64,000 nt of DNA, from NCBI RefSeq assembly GCF_900109745.1, contig NZ_FOAV01000011.1:124001-188000 (forward strand). Reading direction: 5' to 3'. This DNA is from Roseateles sp. YR242 (lineage in GTDB: Bacteria; Pseudomonadota; Gammaproteobacteria; Burkholderiales; Burkholderiaceae_C). Positions 29,628-38,141 of this stretch are shown here, piece by piece (position 1 is the stretch's first letter; each line of letters begins with the position of its first letter). The notes below the pieces were generated by a model. It made no database searches. It worked only from the letters and a program-made list of their open reading frames with translations, and was not told the origin of the DNA. The position numbers and the translations under genes were made by a program.

Positions 29628-31298
29628 TCAGCGACGGCAGGCGCCTACCCAGTCCCAATCCCTGCGATAGACCTGGGTCTGCACACCGCTCAGGCTCAGC
29701 ACGGTATGGAAGAGCCCATCGTGCGACATGGGGGCGTCCCGTCGGGCGGTGAGGCAGTCGCCGTCCAGGTGCTGGGCTGCACGGGTGCCCGGGGATAGCC
29801 ACAGGACCAGCGGCACATGCTTTTGCTCCCTGGGGGCCAGTGCGTAAGGCATGCCGTGCAGGAACAGGTTGTTCTCGCCCAGGGATTCGCCGTGGTCGGA
29901 GACATAGAGCAGGCTGGGGTCAAACCGACCCTCCTGTTGGGTCAGCCAGCCAATGGCGTCGGCCAGCACGTGGTCGGTGTACGCAATGGAGTTGTCGTAG
30001 CCGTTGCGCACCTCCTCCACCGGGCATTGCTGCAGCGCGCTGCTGCGGCATTCCGGCAGGAAGGGCTTGCGGTCCTCAGGCGTACGCTTGTAGTACGCCG
30101 GGCCGTGGCTGCCCATCTGGTGCAGTACCAGCACCACGCCACGAGCAACCCGCTGCGGATCGAGCGCCGCGATACGGGCGTCCAGGTCGTGCAGCATGGC
30201 TTCGTCGAAGCATTCGCCGTCGGCACCGCACAGGCCCGCCGGGAGGGGATGGTCGGCACGGGCGGGATGGATGGCCTGGGCATTTGGCACCCGGTCGCAC
30301 ACGCCCTTGCAGCCGGACTGGTTGTCCAGCCACAGCACGGCCAGGCCTGCCCGTTGCAGGACATCCAGCAGGGTTTCCTGATGGGTGGGCTTGTCGACAA
30401 AGACCTCGCGGCCGAGGTGGGAGAACATGCAGGGCACCGAAGCGGCGGTGCTGGTCCCGCAAGAGCTCACTTCCCGGTAACTGAGCACGGGCAGCCGGGA
30501 CAGCTCAGGGTTGGTCGGTTTGCCGTAACCGTTCAGCGAAAAATTGTCGGACCGGGCCGTCTCGCCCACCACCAGCAACACCAGCGGCGGTTTGCTGCCG
30601 GCAGCACGCGGCGCCAGATGGGCATCCGTGGCCACCCGCTCTGGCGGGCCCTTGGGCACCAAATGCTTTTGCGCCGCCAGCGCCACGCCGGCCCACATGG
30701 CATTCACCGGGCTCACCATCTTGGTGAGCACCTTGTGGTTGCGCAGCGTGGAGGCCAGGTCGGCCGTACGCGACGCCGCCAGGCCCATGCCCAGCACCAG
30801 GGCGAGCACCACCGCCAGCAGGTTCCAGCCCAGGCGCTTGAACCAGGCCTTGTCCGTCACCTGCTGGCGCCACAGCCAGACCAGGGGCAGCACCGCCAGC
30901 AACAGCAGGTGGGCCACCAGGCCCCAGGCCAGCAGGTCCCGGGTTTCACGCAGGTCCGTCTGCAGGGCGTTGGTCAGCATGGTGCTGTCGATCACCACCC
31001 CGTAGCTGCCAATAAAGTAGGCCAGCGGCGCCGTCATCAGCAGCATCAGCGACAGCAGCGGCTTCACCGCCGTGCGCCAGGCCAGCAGGCTGAAGACGGC
31101 GCCCAGCACCATCACCACGATGCCGGCAAATACGGCGATGAAAAGCGTGCCCCGCCAGCCCGCAAAGTCCGGCATGCCGGCCATGCGATGCCACAAGGGC
31201 CAGTTGCCCAGCAGCCCGATCCAGAGGGCGGTGTACCAGGCCAAGGTGAGGGGAGATCGCCTGCCAGAGACGGCGCGAGAAAAGGGAACTGCAAACAT
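29628..31298 (-). CDS. eptA: Lipid A phosphoethanolamine transferase (EptA/MCR family)
   Basis: 556 residues. Five N-terminal transmembrane helices (to ~190) precede a periplasmic sulfatase-fold domain. The catalytic nucleophile is Thr282 in SSCGTSTAASVPCMFS, and the metal ligands are in VVGETARSDNFSLNGY and YVSDHGESLGENNLFLHG. Paired cysteines (SGCKGVCDRV, CGADGEC) match the disulfides of the family. It transfers phosphoethanolamine from phosphatidylethanolamine to lipid A at the outer face of the inner membrane, which is associated with polymyxin tolerance. It is most similar in layout to chromosomal EptA. A direct-repeat box ~47 bases upstream suggests OmpR/PmrA-type control. Confidence 0.9.
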   Translation of the reverse strand: MFAVPFSRAVSGRRSPLTLAWYTALWIGLLGNWPLWHRMAGMPDFAGWRGTLFIAVFAGIVVMVLGAVFSLLAWRTAVKPLLSLMLLMTAPLAYFIGSYGVVIDSTMLTNALQTDLRETRDLLAWGLVAHLLLLAVLPLVWLWRQQVTDKAWFKRLGWNLLAVVLALVLGMGLAASRTADLASTLRNHKVLTKMVSPVNAMWAGVALAAQKHLVPKGPPERVATDAHLAPRAAGSKPPLVLLVVGETARSDNFSLNGYGKPTNPELSRLPVLSYREVSSCGTSTAASVPCMFSHLGREVFVDKPTHQETLLDVLQRAGLAVLWLDNQSGCKGVCDRVPNAQAIHPARADHPLPAGLCGADGECFDEAMLHDLDARIAALDPQRVARGVVLVLHQMGSHGPAYYKRTPEDRKPFLPECRSSALQQCPVEEVRNGYDNSIAYTDHVLADAIGWLTQQEGRFDPSLLYVSDHGESLGENNLFLHGMPYALAPREQKHVPLVLWLSPGTRAAQHLDGDCLTARRDAPMSHDGLFHTVLSLSGVQTQVYRRDWDWVGACRR

Positions 31299-31328
31299 TG
31301 GCTAAGACAGGCTTCTGACCGATTGATG

Positions 31329-31361
31329 TTTGTAATCGCCCCACCTGAAGCTTTACTGAAG
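31329..31361 (-). promoter_or_regulatory. PmrA-like direct-repeat operator and -10 element upstream of eptA
   Basis: On the minus strand the hexamer CTTCAG occurs twice with a five-base spacer (plus-strand 31345-31361). This is the hexamer-N5-hexamer layout bound by PmrA/OmpR-class regulators. Ten bases downstream is a TACAAA that could serve as a -10 (31329-31334), about 30 bases before the eptA start. The operator would replace a weak -35, as at activator-dependent promoters. Confidence 0.5.
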
Positions 31362-31399
31362 TCGGGCTGAGCGACCCTCTCGCGGTGGTGGGCGGCGAA

Positions 31400-33040
31400 T
31401 CAACCCCGTAGCGCTACGCCACCAGCCGCCCGGGCGGCCTTGAGGCCCTGGGCACTGGCCCGGGCGTAGCGGTCTTGCAGGGCCAGGATGCGGGGTTCCA
31501 GGGCGTCCGGGTCGTTGATCCGGTCTCGATAGCGGCGCAGCACCAGCGCCGCCATGTCGATCAGCTTGGCGTTCATGGTCTGTCCTCCCTGGTCCAGCAA
31601 CAACAGGACGCCGACGCGGGCGTCGCCGCGCATGGCGTGCCGCATGGCGGTTTCCGAGATGGCAAAGACACGGGCGTGGGCCTCACGCAGATGTTGGGTG
31701 CTCGGTTCGTGGCCCTCGGCCATGCTCACCATGACCTCGGTGGCCGACTTGGAGCTGCAAAAGCGCAGTCCCAGGCGCTGGGTCATGTCGGCCATCTCGG
31801 TCAGCTCGATGTCCTGGCGGCTCATGCGGACCCAGAGCGCCAGCAGCAGGCTGGCCGATTCCAGATCGAAATCCTCGTCGGGCACCAGGGCCGCGAAGCG
31901 CCGCGCGAGCACCAGGGCATCGGCCAGCCGCCGCTCCATCAGCAGGCGAAGGCCGTTGATCAGCATGTCGAAGCGTTGCAGGCGCGGGTCTCGCGGTGCC
32001 CGCTCGATGCCCTGCGCGAGCGCGTCCTGCGCATATTTGAGCCCCTTGCTGTCCTTCGCATCGAAGCGCATCAAGGCGATCAGCGCCACGCAATGGAAAT
32101 CGAACATCTTCGATTTCAGCCCCTGGGCGACGCTGCGCTCCAGCATCTTGAGCGCTTCGGCGCGCTCGCCGGCATAAAACGCCAGGGTGCCGCAGTGCTG
32201 CTGGCGGGACAGGCAGCCGGGGGTGAGCGAGGCGGCAGTCCGGTAGGTGGCCAGGGCGGAACCGATCTCGCCCTGGTCCATCTGTACGCGGCCCATGAGG
32301 TCGTAGGAGTCGGCCTGGTCAGGCATGTCGCCAATCAGGGTTTCCAGGGTGCGGCGTGCCGCACTGAGGTTGCCGCACGCGACTTCTGTGCGAGCCACAC
32401 CCAGCCGCGCCCACGGCACGGTACGGGCCGCGATGATGGCCTCGTACAGCTCGCGGGCCTGGTCATGGCGCTCCAGCCGCAGCAACAGCTCAGCGCCGAT
32501 GCGTGCCGCATACAGCCAATAGGAGGCTCGCGTCTTGAAGCGCTCCAGGCAGAGGTCCGCCGCCTTGTCGAATTCCTTGCCGTCAATGGCCTCGAAGATG
32601 GCCTTCAGCTCGTGCTTGCGATGACGGGCGCTGGCCAGGCGTTCTGCCAGGGCGGCGCTGGTGTAGGGCTTGACCAGATAGGCGTCCAGCGCTGCCTCGG
32701 CGGCCTCCGCCACCTTGGCGTAGGAGGCCTCGCCGGTGACCATCACAAAGACGGTGGAGTAGGGCAGCAAGTGCTCGCGGCGCAATTCGTCCAGCAGGTC
32801 CTGCCCCGACAACTCCGAACCGTCGAAGTAGTAGTCGCACAGCACGATGTCGTAGGGCTGGGTTTCCAGGATCACTCGCGCATCCCGCGTGCGGGTGGTC
32901 TGGCGCACGTGGCCCACCCCCAGTTCCCGCAATTGGGACGTCATCAGGCTGCGCGAGTTGGCGTTGCTGTCGATCACCAGGGCCTGGGTCTTGGCGAACG
33001 GCCCCTGTGGCAGGTTGGACAGGCTCTGGGGCTGGCTCAT
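31400..33040 (-). CDS. Receiver-domain protein with tetratricopeptide repeats
   Basis: 546 residues from ATG 33040 (a TTG at 33058 is also in frame). Residues ~15-140 are a response-regulator receiver: LVIDSNANSRSL, the Asp-containing DIVLCDYYFDG, MVTGEA and the Lys of YLVKPY. The rest, ~150-540, is helical and consists of TPR-like repeats (ARLGVARTEVACGNLSAARR; SYDLMGRVQMDQGEIGSALA). There is no DNA-binding output. Proteins of this kind scaffold other proteins in response to phosphorylation. It lies between eptA and dnaJ; a strong hairpin sits in its leader. The partner kinase is not in view. Confidence 0.85.
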   Translation of the reverse strand: MSQPQSLSNLPQGPFAKTQALVIDSNANSRSLMTSQLRELGVGHVRQTTRTRDARVILETQPYDIVLCDYYFDGSELSGQDLLDELRREHLLPYSTVFVMVTGEASYAKVAEAAEAALDAYLVKPYTSAALAERLASARHRKHELKAIFEAIDGKEFDKAADLCLERFKTRASYWLYAARIGAELLLRLERHDQARELYEAIIAARTVPWARLGVARTEVACGNLSAARRTLETLIGDMPDQADSYDLMGRVQMDQGEIGSALATYRTAASLTPGCLSRQQHCGTLAFYAGERAEALKMLERSVAQGLKSKMFDFHCVALIALMRFDAKDSKGLKYAQDALAQGIERAPRDPRLQRFDMLINGLRLLMERRLADALVLARRFAALVPDEDFDLESASLLLALWVRMSRQDIELTEMADMTQRLGLRFCSSKSATEVMVSMAEGHEPSTQHLREAHARVFAISETAMRHAMRGDARVGVLLLLDQGGQTMNAKLIDMAALVLRRYRDRINDPDALEPRILALQDRYARASAQGLKAARAAGGVALRG

Positions 33041-33073
33041 GGTGCCCAAGGTCCGCAATGAGCGGACGGCAAA

Positions 33074-33109
33074 CAGCCCACCGCGTCCCTGGGGGGACGG
33101 GGTGGGCTG
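33074..33109 (-). other. Strong leader hairpin before the receiver-TPR gene
   Basis: A 16-bp stem with one mismatch (CAGCCCACCGCGTCCC at 33074-33089, its complement at 33094-33109) with a four-base loop lies 34 bases upstream of the start. On the minus strand it is followed by TTTG. It could be an attenuator, an mRNA-stability element or a terminator for dnaJ read-through; only the structure is seen. Confidence 0.55.
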
Positions 33110-33245
33110 CCGATTGGCTGACCGGAATGCAGGGTGATCATCGCCCTGAGATTGTCAGCCTACTCTGGGGGCTTGTCGGCCCGGGTTTGCGTGATGTAAC
33201 CGGTTCTTTTCCGTCATGTTGACGAGAAAATTGACCGAACCACCT

Positions 33246-34406
33246 TTACTTGAAGAGGTCTTTGACGCGATCCGTCCAGGACTTGGCATTGGGGGAATGG
33301 CGGTCGCCGGCCTCGCGGAAGCTCTTGTCCAGTTCCTTCAACAGCTTGCGCTGGTGCTCGGTGAGCTTGACCGGTGTTTCCACGGTGATGTGGCAGTACA
33401 GGTCGCCCGGGTAGCTGGAGCGCACGCCCTTGATGCCCTTGCCGCGCAGGCGGAAGGTCTTGCCGTGCTGCGCGCCTTCCGGCAGCTCGATCTCCGCCTT
33501 GCCACCCAGGGTGGGGACCTCGATGGTGCCGCCCAGGGCTGCCGTGGTCATGCTCACCGGCATGGTGCAGTGCAGGTCGTCGCCATCACGCTCGAAGATC
33601 TCGTGCTGCTTGATGCGGATCTCGATGTAGAGATCACCGGACGGCCCGCCATTGACACCCGGTTCACCGTTTCCGGCGGAGCGAATGCGCATGCCTTCAT
33701 TGATGCCGGCGGGAATCTTGACTTCCAGCGTCTTGGTCTTCTTGATCTTGCCGGCGCCATTGCAGGTGGTGCAGGGCTCAGGAATGATCTTGCCCGTGCC
33801 GTGGCAATGGGGGCAGGTCTGCTGGATGCTGAAGAAGCCCTGGCGCATGTGCACCGTGCCCGAGCCACCGCAGGCGCCGCAGGTCTTGGCACTGGTGCCA
33901 GGCTTGGCGCCGGAGCCGCTGCAGGTTTCGCAGCCTTCCCACGAGGGGATGCGGATCTGCGTTTCCTTGCCACGGGCGGCTTCTTCCAGCGTAATTTCCA
34001 TGGCGTAGCTGAGATCGCTGCCACGGTAGACCTGCTGGCCACCCGCGCCGCGACGCCCGTTGCCCGCACCGCCGGCACCGCCGCCGAAGAGGTCACCGAA
34101 GATGTCGCCAAAGGCTTCGGCGAAGCCGCCAAAGCCTTCAGCGCCCTGACCACCGCGGAAGCCGCCGGCGTTGGGGTCCACGCCCGCGTGGCCGTACTGG
34201 TCGTACGCGGCCCGCTTCTGGCCGTCGGTGAGCATCTCGTAGGCTTCCTTGCCTTCCTTGAATTTCTCCTCGGCCTCTTTCGAGCCTTCACCCTGGTTGC
34301 GGTCAGGGTGGTACTTCATCGCCAACTTGCGATAAGCCTTCTTGATATCTTCTTCGCTGGCGTTCTTCGCGACGCCTAGGACTTCGTAATAGTCACGCTT
34401 TGCCAT
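33246..34406 (-). CDS. dnaJ: Chaperone DnaJ
   Basis: 386 residues. J-domain (1-70) with the HPD motif in KYHPDRNQ, then a Gly-rich linker ([15 protein letters not shown]). The zinc-binding region has four CxxCxGxG motifs ([32 protein letters not shown]). A C-terminal peptide-binding domain follows. It is a full type I DnaJ that stimulates DnaK ATPase activity and binds unfolded clients. AGGAAA precedes the ATG. It is downstream of dnaK across a 110-base gap that holds a hairpin with a T-rich tail, so its level may be set below that of dnaK. Confidence 0.98.
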   Translation of the reverse strand: MAKRDYYEVLGVAKNASEEDIKKAYRKLAMKYHPDRNQGEGSKEAEEKFKEGKEAYEMLTDGQKRAAYDQYGHAGVDPNAGGFRGGQGAEGFGGFAEAFGDIFGDLFGGGAGGAGNGRRGAGGQQVYRGSDLSYAMEITLEEAARGKETQIRIPSWEGCETCSGSGAKPGTSAKTCGACGGSGTVHMRQGFFSIQQTCPHCHGTGKIIPEPCTTCNGAGKIKKTKTLEVKIPAGINEGMRIRSAGNGEPGVNGGPSGDLYIEIRIKQHEIFERDGDDLHCTMPVSMTTAALGGTIEVPTLGGKAEIELPEGAQHGKTFRLRGKGIKGVRSSYPGDLYCHITVETPVKLTEHQRKLLKELDKSFREAGDRHSPNAKSWTDRVKDLFK

Positions 34407-34448
34407 GGGGTTTCCTGGGCCTGCTGCTCATCAAGCTTCAAACCAAAA

Positions 34449-34480
34449 CGCCGCGCGAGGCATGCAGCACTCGCGCGGCG
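34449..34480 (-). terminator. Intrinsic terminator or attenuator between dnaK and dnaJ
   Basis: A perfect 11-bp stem (CGCCGCGCGAG / CTCGCGCGGCG, ten-base loop) is followed on the minus strand by TTTTGGTTTG. This is a good intrinsic terminator shape placed 36 bases after the dnaK stop and 43 bases before dnaJ. It may allow partial read-through. Confidence 0.7.
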
Positions 34481-34516
34481 GGCTGTCACGCCGACGGGCG
34501 GGTCGGCATGACGGGC

Positions 34517-36502
34517 TTACTTCGAGTCCTTGACTTCCTTGAACTCGGCGTCGACCACGTTGTCATCCGCCGGCTTCGAGGAGCCTTGACCACCTTGCCC
34601 ACCGGTTGCCGGGCCCGCTTCCGCGAAATCGGCACCGGCCGCGCCCGCTGCACCGGCTGCGCCAGCGGCTGCCTGCGATTCGGCATAGATCTTCTCGCCC
34701 AGCTTCTGGCTGGCCGTCATCAGCGCTTCGGACTTGGCGTCAATCGCTTCCTTGTCCTCGCCCTTGATGGCTTCTTCCAGCTCCACAGCGGCGGCTTCGA
34801 TCTTTTCCTTCTCGGCGGCATCCAGCTTGTCGCCATGCTCGGTCAGCGACTTGCGCACCGAGTGCACCAGGCCATCAGCCTGATTCTTGGCCGTGACCAG
34901 CTCCACCTTCTTCTTGTCATCGGCGGCATTGGCCTCGGCGTCCTTCACCATCTTCTCGATCTCGGCTTCGGAGAGGCCGGAATTCGCCTTGATGGTGATC
35001 TTGTTTTCCTTGCCGGTGCCCTTGTCCTTGGCGCCGACGTGCAGGATGCCGTTGGCGTCGATGTCGAAGCTCACCTCGATCTGGGGAATGCCACGCGGTG
35101 CCGGGGGGATGCCTTCCAGGTTGAACTCGCCCAGGCTCTTGTTGCCCTGCGCCAGTTCACGCTCGCCCTGGTAGACCTTGATGGTGACGGCCGGCTGGCT
35201 GTCTTCCGCGGTCGAGAAGGTCTGGCTGAACTTGGTCGGGATGGTCGTGTTCTTCTTGATCATCTTCGTCATCACGCCGCCCAGGGTTTCGATGCCCAGG
35301 CTCAGCGGGGTGACGTCCAGCAGCAGCACGTCGGTACGTTCACCACCCAGGACCTGACCTTGAATGGCGGCGCCCACGGCGACGGCTTCATCAGGGTTGA
35401 CGTCCTTGCGCGGTTCCTTGCCGAAGAACTCCTTGACCTTCTCCTGCACCTTGGGCATGCGGGACATGCCGCCGACCAGGATCACGTCGTCGATCTCGCT
35501 CACCGACACGCCGGCGTCCTTGATGGCCGTGCGGCAGGGCGCCATGGTGCGCTCGATCAGCTCGTCCACCAGCGACTCCAGCTTGGCGCGGGTCAGCTTG
35601 ATGTTCAGGTGCTTCGGGCCGGTGGCGTCTGCCGTGATGTAGGGCAGGTTGACGTCGGTCTGCGAGCTGTTGGAGAGTTCGATCTTGGCCTTTTCAGCGG
35701 CTTCCTTCAGGCGCTGCAGGGCCAGCACGTCCTTGGTCAGGTCAACGCCTTGTTCCTTCTTGAACTCGGCAATGATGTAGTCAATGATGCGTTGGTCGAA
35801 GTCTTCACCGCCGAGGAAGGTGTCGCCGTTGGTGGACAGCACCTCGAACTGCTTCTCGCCGTCCACGTCCGCGATCTCGATGATGGAGATGTCGAACGTG
35901 CCGCCGCCCAGGTCGAACACGGCGATCTTGCGGTCACCTGAACCGTGCTTGTCCAGGCCGAAGGCCAGGGCGGCGGCAGTGGGTTCGTTGATGATGCGCT
36001 TGACGTCCAGGCCGGCAATGCGGCCGGCGTCCTTGGTGGCCTGACGCTGGGCGTCATTGAAGTAGGCCGGCACCGTGATCACGGCTTCGGTCACTTCCTC
36101 GCCGAGATAGTCCTCGGCGGTCTTCTTCATCTTGCGCAGCACTTCGGCGGAGACCTGCGGCGGGGCCAGCTTCTTGCCACGCACTTCCACCCAGGCGTCG
36201 CCGTTGTCGGCGGCAGCGATGGTGTAGGGCATCAGGTCGATGTCCTTCTGGACTTCCTTCTCGCCGAACTTGCGGCCGATCAGGCGCTTGACGGCATACA
36301 GCGTGTTGCGCGGGTTGGTCACGGCCTGGCGCTTGGCCGAGGCACCGACCAGGATTTCGCCGTCTTCCTGATACGCAATGATGGACGGCGTGGTGCGGGC
36401 ACCCTCGGCGTTCTCGATGACGCGGGTGGTGTTGCCTTCCATGACCGCGACGCACGAGTTGGTGGTGCCGAGGTCAATGCCGATGATCTTCTTCTTTGCC
36501 AT
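34517..36502 (-). CDS. dnaK: Molecular chaperone DnaK (Hsp70)
   Basis: 661 residues, with AGGAG six bases before the ATG. The actin-like ATPase domain has [31 protein letters not shown], the phosphate-2 loop [11 protein letters not shown] and VGGMSRMP. The linker [13 protein letters not shown] leads into the substrate-binding beta domain and the helical lid. The C-terminus has an AAGAAGAAGA stretch and ends in EFKEVKDSK. It is the central folding chaperone, working with DnaJ and GrpE encoded on either side. Length and sequence are typical of betaproteobacteria. Confidence 0.99.
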   Translation of the reverse strand: MAKKKIIGIDLGTTNSCVAVMEGNTTRVIENAEGARTTPSIIAYQEDGEILVGASAKRQAVTNPRNTLYAVKRLIGRKFGEKEVQKDIDLMPYTIAAADNGDAWVEVRGKKLAPPQVSAEVLRKMKKTAEDYLGEEVTEAVITVPAYFNDAQRQATKDAGRIAGLDVKRIINEPTAAALAFGLDKHGSGDRKIAVFDLGGGTFDISIIEIADVDGEKQFEVLSTNGDTFLGGEDFDQRIIDYIIAEFKKEQGVDLTKDVLALQRLKEAAEKAKIELSNSSQTDVNLPYITADATGPKHLNIKLTRAKLESLVDELIERTMAPCRTAIKDAGVSVSEIDDVILVGGMSRMPKVQEKVKEFFGKEPRKDVNPDEAVAVGAAIQGQVLGGERTDVLLLDVTPLSLGIETLGGVMTKMIKKNTTIPTKFSQTFSTAEDSQPAVTIKVYQGERELAQGNKSLGEFNLEGIPPAPRGIPQIEVSFDIDANGILHVGAKDKGTGKENKITIKANSGLSEAEIEKMVKDAEANAADDKKKVELVTAKNQADGLVHSVRKSLTEHGDKLDAAEKEKIEAAAVELEEAIKGEDKEAIDAKSEALMTASQKLGEKIYAESQAAAGAAGAAGAAGADFAEAGPATGGQGGQGSSKPADDNVVDAEFKEVKDSK

Positions 36503-36606
36503 GAGGGACTCCTGAATTCTGTGGATCGACTTGATCCGATGGATCTGATCTGTGGATAACTCGTTCGGTTTTCAAGAGAGGCGCCGCTGAAAGACGCTTC
36601 AAACGA

Positions 36607-36637
36607 CCAAAAACCGAGGGTCCACCATCGTTTTTGG
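36607..36637 (-). other. Imperfect hairpin in the grpE-dnaK intergenic region
   Basis: CCAAAAACCGA and TCGTTTTTGG flank a ten-base loop, pairing with one bulge. The stem base is A/T-only on both sides, so it could act as a weak terminator in either direction between grpE and dnaK. It might also be a post-transcriptional control element. Only the structure is visible. Confidence 0.4.
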
Positions 36638-36651
36638 GCGGAAACCGCTAT

Positions 36652-37164
36652 TTATTTGGGTGCAGAGACCGTCACCAGCGCCGGGCGCAACACCCGTTCG
36701 TTGATGGAATAGCCTTTTTGCAGGACGGCAACGACGGTATTGGGCTCCTGATCCGCCGGCACCACGGAGATGGCCTGGTGCTGATGGGGATCGAACTTCG
36801 TGCCGGCGGCGGGGTTGAGTTCCAGCACCTTGTTGCGTTCCAGCGCGGCGGCCAGTTGGCGGCGGGTGGCGTGAACGCCTTCCAGCACCTGTTCCACTGT
36901 CGCGTCAGGGCGGCCGATGGCGGCTTCCATGCTGTCCATGACCGGCAGCATGGCGTCGGCAAAGCCTTCGACGGCGAACTTGCGGGCCTTGGAAACGTCC
37001 TCTTCGGCACGGCGGCGGATGTTTTCCGCCTCGGCCTTGGCCCGCAGATAGGCGTCTGACATTTCCGCCAGACGGTTTTCGGTCTCGGCCAGCTTGGCGT
37101 CCAGATCAACGGGGGCAGCACCGTCAGGCGACTGCGGATCGATGTTTTGGTTCTCAGTGGTCAT
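36652..37164 (-). CDS. grpE: Nucleotide exchange factor GrpE
   Basis: 170 residues. An acidic N-terminus is followed by a long heptad coiled coil (~25-75, [21 protein letters not shown]). The C-terminal beta domain has [37 protein letters not shown], the GrpE signature. It releases ADP and substrate from DnaK and acts as a thermosensor. It is the first gene of the grpE-dnaK-dnaJ set, with a heat-shock-type promoter ~66 bases upstream. The ribosome site is weak. Confidence 0.98.
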   Translation of the reverse strand: MTTENQNIDPQSPDGAAPVDLDAKLAETENRLAEMSDAYLRAKAEAENIRRRAEEDVSKARKFAVEGFADAMLPVMDSMEAAIGRPDATVEQVLEGVHATRRQLAAALERNKVLELNPAAGTKFDPHQHQAISVVPADQEPNTVVAVLQKGYSINERVLRPALVTVSAPK

Positions 37165-37229
37165 GGTTGATGGCCTAAAGCGAAGCCCGGGGGGGACGAA
37201 ACCACCCCCTTTGGCGGGCGATGCGCCTC

Positions 37230-37257
37230 AACTGGGGGTCTATCCCAGGACTTCAAG
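37230..37257 (-). promoter_or_regulatory. Sigma-32-type heat-shock promoter upstream of grpE
   Basis: On the minus strand CTTGAA (plus-strand 37252-37257) is followed after 14 bases by CCCCAGTT (37230-37237). This fits the RpoH consensus of CTTGAA and CCCCATnT elements. It lies about 66 bases upstream of the grpE ATG and would drive grpE-dnaK-dnaJ on heat shock. Confidence 0.7.
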
Positions 37258-37345
37258 GGGGTGGATTTTGACATCCCCGCGCGACCAAGCCGAAAACCTG
37301 TATATCGGGGGCTGCAACCGGGCCGGCCTGGGCGCCGCCCTCGTT

Positions 37346-37405
37346 GCTGGCCGTATTGCTGGCCGTATTGCTGGCCGTATTGCTGGCTTTATCGCCGGTC
37401 TTATC
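37346..37405. repeat. 12-bp tandem repeat, three perfect and two degenerate copies
   Basis: GCTGGCCGTATT is repeated perfectly at 37346, 37358 and 37370, then in degenerate form twice more. It lies just after the hslR stop and upstream of the grpE promoter. On paper it codes for repeating short peptides in both strands but belongs to no supported gene. Confidence 0.75.
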
Positions 37406-37432
37406 GCCGCCCTCAGCGCCGCCCTGCAGCCC

Positions 37433-37867
37433 TCAATCGATGGAGGCGGACCAGCGGTCCCACTCCGCCAGGCGGCGCCGGTCTTGCTTGGTGGGGCGGC
37501 CTTGTTCGATAGAGCTGGCGGGTTCGGGGGAGAGGCGGCGGGCCTCGGCGGCCTTTTCGCGGGCCGCGATGCTGTCCGGGGTTTCGGCGTACAGCGTCTG
37601 GGCGACCGGCGCCGGCCCACGCATGCTGCTCAAGTCCAACACGCGCACTTCGCGCTCGACCGGGCCCTGGCGCAAGCGGATCAGATCCCCGATGCGGACA
37701 TCCCGCGATGCCTTGGCCAACTGGCCGTTGATGGTCACACGGCCCTTGCCGATTTCTTCGACCGCAATGGCACGTGTCTTGTAGAAGCGGGCCGCCCAGA
37801 GCCACTTGTCCAGCCGCAGGCCCTGCAGCTCGGAACGGGAAGAAGAGGAGGCGTTGGATGATGACAT
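37433..37867 (-). CDS. hslR: Heat-shock protein 15, S4 RNA-binding domain (HslR)
   Basis: 144 residues. The S4 domain begins LRLDKWLWAARFYKTRAIA and continues with GRVTINGQLAKASRDVRIGD, the core of Hsp15 proteins, followed by IRLRQGPVEREVRVL. A basic C-terminal tail ends the protein. Hsp15 recycles free 50S subunits that still carry a nascent chain. Its place next to the grpE-dnaK-dnaJ set and hemH is conserved in related bacteria. A Ser-rich N-terminus precedes the fold. Confidence 0.93.
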   Translation of the reverse strand: MSSSNASSSSRSELQGLRLDKWLWAARFYKTRAIAVEEIGKGRVTINGQLAKASRDVRIGDLIRLRQGPVEREVRVLDLSSMRGPAPVAQTLYAETPDSIAAREKAAEARRLSPEPASSIEQGRPTKQDRRRLAEWDRWSASID

Positions 37868-37917
37868 CGCTGGCGATTTTCCTACGGTCGGCCCCTGGTC
37901 GTGAAGACCCTGTGGAC

Positions 37918-38042
37918 TTAACCCTCTGCATAACTCCGGCGAGCCGAACTGACGCAGCGCTTCCTTAATTTAAGGAGCCTCTGCATAACTCCTCGCGGCC
38001 GAAGTGACCTCGGCTCGCGGGAGTGATGCAGCGCTTCCTTAA
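37918..38042. mobile_element. Two tandem copies of a small inverted-repeat element
   Basis: Two short units, 37918-37968 and 37970-38042, share CCTCTGCATAACTCC at one end and GCAGCGCTTCCTTAA at the other, plus GCCGAA(C/G)TGAC inside. The second unit runs from TTAAGG to CCTTAA, and its 23-base ends are inverted repeats of each other (19 of 23 by my count). It also contains an inner imperfect palindrome at 37988-38024. Neither copy encodes a protein. The structure resembles a non-autonomous IS-derived (MITE-like) element; the parent transposon is unknown to me. Confidence 0.55.
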
Positions 38043-38141
38043 GTGCGGCCCCGCACCAAACATACGCATCAACGCGAATTGCCGGGGGGCGCTGGCGCGA
38101 TGAGGATGCGGCTCGCAGAGAAGAACCTGGAGACTATCCCC

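Noticed and set aside
34449-34480. CIRCE/HrcA operator near dnaK-dnaJ
   Set aside because: Only an AGCACTC half-site lies in the loop; the required opposite half GAGTGCT is not present, and the hairpin stem is unrelated.
37346-37405. Possible CRISPR array
   Set aside because: Repeats are 12 bp and directly abutting, with no spacers and no cas genes nearby.
37094-37861. 255-residue plus-strand frame across grpE start, the 12-bp repeat and hslR
   Set aside because: Its length comes from the repeat and the antisense of hslR; there is no ribosome site or motif.
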